From contig CAIIXF020000001.1 in NCBI GenBank assembly GCA_903813345.2, positions 36,671,366 to 36,735,365 of the forward strand: a stretch of DNA of 64,000 bases, in the 5' to 3' direction. Made by a program: the position numbers and the translations under genes. Origin of the DNA: Owenia fusiformis (taxonomy: Eukaryota; Annelida; Polychaeta; Sabellida; Oweniidae). The notes beneath the pieces were generated by a model. It was not told where the DNA came from. It worked only from the letters and a program-made list of their open reading frames with translations, and did not search any database. Shown in pieces: positions 51,801-60,800 of this stretch; within the stretch, counting starts at the first letter, position 1, and each line of letters begins with the position of its first letter.

Positions 51801-54800
51801 TACAACATATGGGATCCTGAGTTTCCTGGAAGTAAACCATTCAACAGTTTCATTTATTTTAATATAGCATAATCATATCATAATATAATATTATTTATTT
51901 TCTGTTATCTGTTTTCTGTTGTGAATCAAATAAGCTTAATGAATACCCGGTTGATTTTCTTTATACATACAGGCTAATAGAATATATAGATCATCCTCTC
52001 AATGGTTCTAGATATTGGGATTATCCCTTGGCCAATATAATATATCCACAAGGGGGCCAAAACAAGGGGGCCAAAAGTCCCGAGGGCAGATGTACTATAT
52101 TGACCAATTTTACAATATTTATTGCACTTTAATTTCTTCACATAACAAAAAAGTGAGATTGTAATTAGACGGGAAATATTGGTGACAATAGTTAGCACAC
52201 ATTCTCCCTAGTTTAAGATGAAAAATTAATTTTGAAACTCATCAATTCAGCTTTTCTTATTTTCGAGACCAACATCTCTATAGCACATGCACATGTGTTG
52301 ACACATTTTTTGGCTGTTAGATTACTTCAAAGAACTTACCACGAAAGCTTTACTGAAATCTACCAGCTCCCCTCCTGCCCCTGAGGGAACATCATCTATG
52401 TGGTATAACCTACAATCAAAGAAGAGTTTGTGATTAAGGCTCAGCTGGAAAGTAACATTTTGGTAAAAAATTGTTATACCTGCACATGTTATTTTCTGGT
52501 ACAAAATTAAGTATGAAGGCATGTGTGTATTTCCTTGCTTTTTTCAGGAAAGTATCATTACACTGTATACTTCTAGTAAACCTGGAAACAGGTCAATGGT
52601 AGCTCCTGTGTTGTCTGGAAACTTTGAAAGAAAATTTGGAAAAATAGAAAGTGTGAAATATCAGAATTTCCTGGAGTTCCCATTGAACTCCTACCAGATA
52701 TTCTTAAAGAAGACAATGTAATGATACTTTCCTGAAAAAAGCAAAAAAAATGTTATTTTCCAGCTGTACCTTAATACTATTATGTAATTTCATATACTGC
52801 TGAAGAGGAACACTTCTCAACTTTCCATCCCTGTGCAATTAATAGAAATTTCTATCATCTTACCTTTCTGCGCCAGCTTTTCTCTTGCCTGACATCTCCA
52901 TGGTAGCAAGGTTCTTTGGATTCTTGAACTGCCATGTATAGAAGGCTTCCTTTGAGGCTGCTATGATGTGGCTCTTTGTCATAGCAATGTAGGCTGGGTC
53001 AATCTCAATGTATTTAGAGTCCAGTGGTGTTCCAATCGAGTTACACAACACAAGAACATACTGAAATAAGGCAGAAGATCTGTGTATAACCATGGCCGAA
53101 ATGCAAAATATGGCATTCAAAGTGCACTTCATAAATGTCAAGATGATAACTTTTACCAATGGCATCAGATTGTGTTAGTTTTTCAGAAAATTTGGCAATT
53201 ATCGAAATGATCGCAATATTGGAATAAGTCCAAATTCTATACTGGGAGTGGTAGATTGTTATCCAGTTGTGAACAAAATTCACCTTCTCAAGGTCAAAAA
53301 GGTCAAATTTCTTGTAACAAATTATTCAGCAAGAAAATATTAGGAAGAATAAATAAGCCATGTTTTATCTTAATATATATTGTATTAAAACACTATATAT
53401 GTCTACACCATTGGTTTCAATGAGAACTAAAAATATTAAATATCTTTTTATCTGAACCACTTTCTCATTTTTTCTCTTATTATTCAACCAATCTTTTCAA
53501 CCAATTTTTCATCAGTTGAGACCTCTAAGAACAATGTGTTAGAGGGTATCATGCTGAATATGGAGAAAGATAAAATATGGACTAAAATAGAGAGAAGGAT
53601 GTTGCAAAACTTTGATTTCAACCATACTGGAGTCATATTTGCTTTTAAAGTACATTGTACTTTAAAGTCTTTGGGCCTTCATGTTATCTTCATATAGCAT
53701 TCCTGTGGGCACTTTGCCCCTACCAAGGAGTACTTCATTTGGTGGAATAATAACCCCATAACTAAATAAGATTGCAGTAGCCTGTAACTTAAACTAGAGA
53801 TGGACAATGATACAAGTCTTTTCTGAATATAGCAAAGCTTGAAAAAAGTTCTTCACCAAGTTTGCAGAATGGGAAGGTCCTACTAAATATATGGAGGAGT
53901 GCATCTCATCATTTTCAAAAGGCAATATATTTGCTAGATAAGTGAACAATTATTCCAAGTTTTGATACTTATAGAAATAACAAGGTGATCATGCAAACTG
54001 CATAATATTATTACTTTTAAACAATTGCCACCATCTGGTTTAATATGCTCTTCTTATATCAAAGCATTTTGGGATCAGAGTTAGAGGTTGAAGTACTTTG
54101 AAGATAATAAATAACATACCTGGCCCTGTTGATCTTCAGACCTTGTGGCCAGACAGCAGTAGTCTCCATAGGCAGTCACTGAGATTAGATTTCTCACATA
54201 TTTGATGTACCTCTGAAATTCATCACATAAATTTTGTAAGGTCTTATATTAATGCTTCTACACGGTTCATTTTTGTAGTCTTATATAAAGGCCTTTTTCT
54301 TATACAATATATATTTCATGTACCTCTTTGTATATATATAATATTTATTATATTAATGTCTTATATCAAGGCGATCAACTCTATTACCTCATTATTCTTG
54401 GTGTCCCAAAATACTACACAGTGCTCAAGACGGTCAGGCTTCATGAAGGAGTAGACAACTGTGTTGGAACAATAGCCCCACTAGAATAAACATTTCATTT
54501 ATCATATTATTAAGTATATAGCATCTATTATATACAATAACATGAAAAGTACTGTACAACATTCTCAATATCTATTATCTAGACTAATCATATCTTTTAT
54601 TCCTATTCTGTATGCTGGAATTATTCTTACAATAAATTTTCAATTCAAACATCTGTATACCATTATATTGCACTGAAGCATAGTGATATATAAATAAAAA
54701 ATCGGTTACTGATAATAGAATAAAGTTGTGATTTATGTCTTAGTCACATTTGCTCCGATTCATCGGCTGGCACCCAGCCGATTGTGCATTTTGTTCAAAA

Positions 54801-57800
54801 CTGTATACAATTTTGAACAAAATACTAAATCAGCCAGTCACTGGCCAATGAATCAAAGCAAATGTAACTCAGCCATTATTGAACATTCAAGAAAATAATT
54901 CAGATATTCAATCAAAGTTTCTGAAAAATCTGGTGACATATCGCACCAAGTTCACACTAGTGAATGGTCCTTTTTCCATATAGCTTGGAAATCTCGTTAA
55001 AGTCTTCTTTTTAATGAGATTTTAGGAGATCTGCATTTTTAACCATTAAAGACTAACATTTTCTTCTATTTGATGGCATACTTGAATTCTGTGTGTAATT
55101 TCCTATCTAAACAACTTTGATTTGCACATTTATTTACCTTTAATCAAATTCTAAAGATTTTCTAGTTGTCTAAAAAAGGTCCGGCTAAAAAATAAAATCA
55201 AAATAACCATGGAAATATTTTTTAACTGCATATACTGGTAGTACCCAAAGGACACATGGTATGGCTAGAGCAAGGGTCTATAAATATTGGATATCTCTAT
55301 AAAGTGTACATTAAAATAGATTATATTACCTTGTAGTCCGGTCGGATATTGGCAAAGTATATAAATGAATCAACAGCAAGGGCAATTCGCAGACTGCCCC
55401 CCTCCCAGGAGCAAGAGTACATGTGTTTTCCAGGGACCTTCAATGTACGCAGATGCTACAAAAGAAATATACAAAATATATGAAGCCAATCAAGAGTAAC
55501 TTTTTATTCAAAATTCAAATACATCATTTTAATAAACACATAATAGAAAGAACTTAATGAGTTACACAATAGTATTTTGAAAAAGGACCACATACCATAC
55601 TGTACAACTGTAGGTGAACTGCTACACTCACTGTGATTCCCTTATTATAGACTAAGCCAGGACAATGATCATAGAATGCTTCTTATTGAGTAAAAACATA
55701 TCTTCAAATAATCATAACATAATAATCAAAACAAAGAGAGTGTTTCACCTACCTCACCAAAAGGCGTATAAAACTGGACAACATTAACATCTTTGTCGCT
55801 GTTTGATGTCTTCTGTGATCCTGCCACTGCTAGGACTGCTCCCACATGATTCCAGGCTATCTCTACCACACTCATACCAGTATCTATCAGCACTGGGTCT
55901 AAACAAGAAACATTTTAATATGATTTTGAGGGTTCTCTATTGTTGTTGTAGTCTTATTTTGCCCATTGTGTATTTTTATTGAATACTTTGATATGGTTAT
56001 AAAGAATGCAACAAATAAAATAAATTAAACACTTGTAGAAAGGATTTTGCATGGAAAATGTAAACCCATGATTAATAAATGGGACAATGTATGAGTTGCA
56101 TTATTTGCAAATAAATATAAGTTAAGCAGAAACAATGTTTTGAAGAAATATGTTTCTATCTGTAGCTTTCACTTGTTCTGCTTTTCTATTAGAAAATCTG
56201 AGAAAAGCATTGATACATGTGAGAAGGCATTTGAAGTGTTCATAATTATTGGAATAAATAACTTATAATTAGTACTAATGATTATTCCAAAATAACATAA
56301 TTACATGTTTGCCTTGGAAACAAACAGGGAATAGGATCGATATTAAAAAAATCATGCATCAGCCAAAATTCCGTATCAGATCCCGTATTGAATCCCGTAT
56401 CAGCCAAAATCCAAAATCAGATCCCTATCAGAACTGCAACAGGAAACCTCCCATTAAATAACCTCTATATACTTCAAATAAGAACTTACTGTCATCATTT
56501 TCATTTCGCATTATCTGACATCTTCCATTATCAAAACATATAGCAAGACATGGACAGCCTGGCTCTACGTAACCATTAACTCCATTGTACCTGAAACATA
56601 TTATATTATTAGTCATAGTGGTAAGACACTCTCTTATCTGTTACCCTCCCTTCAATAAAGATTTCAGCAACAGATAAGAAAAGGAAATTTCACATCAAAA
56701 CCAAGTCAAGCTTTTTCTTCCTATTAAATGGTGGTGTTAACTCATATTAAGTTTTGTAATTGTTCCGAGTGTTGGAATTTAAAAAAAAAAAAAAAAAAAA
56801 TTTAAGGCCCAAACAATAAAATTTGGAGATTTCAGATATTCCAAACGGGTTGCAAAGTCAAATAAAATCATTTTACAAAATCTCATTTTCTTATTATTGA
56901 GACTCATGATCTTTATGATATTCCTACCATTGTATACCAGCTAGTTGAATGGCTCCAGTCACATTAGCCAAGCAGTATACTTGTAACTTGCCCTAAAATG
57001 AAAAAGACATTTTGTATTCCAAAAGAGCGTTCACTTTAAAGCGATACAGTAGTTTAGTAAAATGCAGTTTTTTTAAACAAAACAAATGTCTAGCATCATG
57101 CAAGGAACGTCTGAAGTTATTAATTTGCAAATGCCTTACTGAAATAATCCCATCATTTAAAAGATGTGATAGTGAATATAAATAGAATACAATAAGATGT
57201 CAAAAATTAAAAGTATATTTTGATTGAATCAGCAAAAAATTCTAACATCACATCCAAATAATATAAATCAGTTTGCATACTCACAATGAAATTCCCACCA
57301 TTGTCAAATATTTGTATTTCTGCATTGGTCATCCCAAACAGCAACATCTTCCCAGTAGGTGACCACTGGAATTTAAAACTCACTTACTACATAACTGAAC
57401 TCTTACTGCTTAAGGTAAGTCTTATGCAATCTAAACTCTGCAATTCTTGCTGTATAAATTCCATATTTAGATCACTTTTATAGAGGAAACCCCGAACACT
57501 GAAAGTAATTTCAAATTGCTTGAAATGAAATATCATCCCTTGTGCTTCTATTTTCCATAATAGTTTACTTCAATGAACACATGCCACATGTCGTATTATA
57601 AATAAACATTGCAAACATACCTCAACATGTGCTAGTTGAAGTTGTTTTAATTCTTTCCCCCAGATCCTATTGCCATCCACAGATCCAACAATGACAGCAC
57701 CTGCAAAACATGCATACATAGAATGTATTTTCAACAAAATAACAATACAAAATGAGAAGTACATCATTCATGGTCTTGCCTCAATCTATGGGACCCCATT

Positions 57801-60800
57801 AACTTTACCCCAAAAGGGGCTTGAAGCAAGAATTATCCCGATGGAGTGATTGATTAGTTAATATCATCATTGAGGAAAATGAGTGTTCTAGAACCAAAGG
57901 TTACACAGACCTTTCAACATTCAAAATTCTGTAATCTAAATCTTCATCAAAATAAGTTAAACCGACTTAGTTGACCACAATGGCACCCATCCATCAATCA
58001 GTCAATGTTCCAGTGCCATCTGAAGGGTGGCCATAGCAAATAAAATAACATCCATGATCTTTGTATAATTGCATTGATTCCCTTACCATCTTCATAGACA
58101 ATACATATTTTCTGACCATCAGCATTCCATGCCATGCCACGCACCACAGATTTGTTTCTATTGTTAATCATCTCCTCATACCAGGAACCTAAAATTTAAA
58201 TCAAGACACTAACATGACAGATGTAGCCAACTGGTTGCAATTACATCCATTATATTGCATGGTGACCATCCATACTGTATTTTGAAATTATAATATATAA
58301 TATGATCTCTTGGAAGCCTAAAAATTAAGGTATGAGTATAAATGAAGTGGATATAATGTAGTTGATTTATTTGTGATTCTATTAATATAAAATAATGTAG
58401 GTAAATGTGTGTAATATTTCATACATGTTAAAAAACCATTAATTTTCAATGACAATATCAATGATAATATTTTACAGCTTTTGCACATTCTATATATTTC
58501 TGGGAACAGTAAGTTGTATGAATGTTATCTTTACACCTGATTACCTTTGTATAGCATCCAAACTATTATCAATCCATACTGGTCACTTGTTGTAAGTTTG
58601 TGGAAAAGGGGGTTCCATGTCACACATTGCACAGCTCCTAAATATAAAATAAAAGAGGGTTTATGTTAATTCATGTCTATTGATTGTGTGTATATACATA
58701 CCAATATATTTTCAAAAAAGTATGCATTAAATGTGTGACCAGTAAGATAGACAAAAACTGGAAACATACCACTATGTCCCTCAAGGGTCTGGTTCATGGA
58801 GAGATTGCTAGGGGCAGCTAGGCCTTTCACCTTGGCATCTTTACCTGAAATATTGAAATTGTAAACAGGTTTGCTTCATAAGAAATAACATATTAAAACA
58901 ATATCTAAATATTTTGATTTTACACTGTTCTAATAGCCTATAAACATTGTGCTATTGCACATATTTACACCAAGTTTTACACAAAGTCTCTGCCCTTGAG
59001 GCTCTACAGTCAGAGAAAGGGGGACGGATTGGCTTGAAGAAGGATGGACAGTAGAGGCTGACGGTAATTCCGGTTAAACGGTTTCAGTATGGAATTGAGC
59101 ATTTACCGGTATTGAAATTATTAACCAGTTAACCGACGATAATCCCCGGGGAAATTTGATTTCCACTTTCACGATGCGTACATTTACATGGACATTTAGA
59201 AGTCCATGGTTTACAGTTTAGGTGTGATTTCCATGTTTGGCAGTTCGGGTGTAGTAGCTTCATGCTCAGGCTCAGATTTGGTTGAAGTTATGATTGACAG
59301 TTTCGGTGTAGTTGTAGTGTCAGTAATAGTAATTGTAATAGTCATTTACGAACAACAAGGCATTGACAACCTCAGGTTGAAGTCGTGCCCATTTAGAAGT
59401 GGTGGTGTTGCCAGTTGCACTGAACTGGCGTTCACTTGACACGGATGACGCAGGAATAGCATGATATGTTTCAGCCAAACTTGCCACATCAGGATATTTT
59501 CCTCCGTTTACTTTCCAGAACTCAAGAGAGTCAATAGAATCTACTTTACCTACCCTACCCCCATGTATAATGCACGTCGCTTGCTTTTGATACAGTTGAG
59601 AAATGGTTTGAAGTGTGTAATACATTTATTTTAAAACTAAAACTACATTTTGATTCGTAAGATACTTACATACCATTTCGTGAAGTTCATCAGTATGGGT
59701 TCAAATTGGTCTTGCACCATGTATGCATATAGACTTGAGAAGCTACGGAGAGAGTTAGGAACAAAGTGGGGGTGGCAGCGCATTGGCATTTTATCTTACA
59801 TATTTTTACCGGTATTTCGGTAACGGTACGGTTATTAGCGTGCCGGTTACCGGTACTGGTTTTTAGTACCGTTGCGACCTCTAATGGACAGTAGTCCATC
59901 AAAACCCAATACATGCACCTGGCAATGTATTCACAAATGTGTACATGTATACTGATAGTAAACATATATTGGCCTAACCTGTATTGTACATAAGAAATAC
60001 AATGAGACATACCTTGCGCAGTTTCTAGCTTGAGGACCTTTAGAAGACCATCTTCACCACCACATGCTATATAACCTTGGTCTTTGTTCCAGGAGACACA
60101 TCTCAGCCGTGTATTATTTGGGATGGCGATCTGAACAAAAAAAATTTGCCTTGAAGTGTTAAGAGGCTATTTAGGGTGTGAATGGGCTTCTACAGTACTT
60201 CAACATGCATTTTTAATATGAATGTTTGGTCTTGTAGGGACTCATGTTTTATATATCATTTTATTAACACTGGAACAGTAAGTAATTAAACACTGAACAC
60301 ATTAATGTTAAATACAAGTAGTATTCTATGTGGAACATCTGACAATTCATGAAACTAACCCATGGGCTACAATCCCTTTGTAATTGTGATGAAACCTAAA
60401 ATAAGATGTAAGATAAGACATTGTATGTGGATCTGCTTATTCGCATATACTGGATATATTCAAGTTTGTTTGTTATACTCAGTAATATCAAAAATTTTCT
60501 TTATCTTTCAATACACATGAGTGACAAAAATTGCATAAATCAAAATCACTTGAATGGTTTGCTGTTCTAAAAACTCTGATTAGCCTAGTTGTTTAGCAAA
60601 ACACAAATGTATATTACTACATGCCTTCATTTAACACAACCATTTTGTGTATCAGATCTATGTCAAACTTTTTGTTCAAAATATATGATGTGTTAGTTAC
60701 TCAAGCTGTGTGCCTTCTCAGACACACAGTTTGTTTCAATCACAAACTGTGCCAAGCAACACTGCATCATACAAGTTGGTGCCTGTGTTTTCAAACATTA

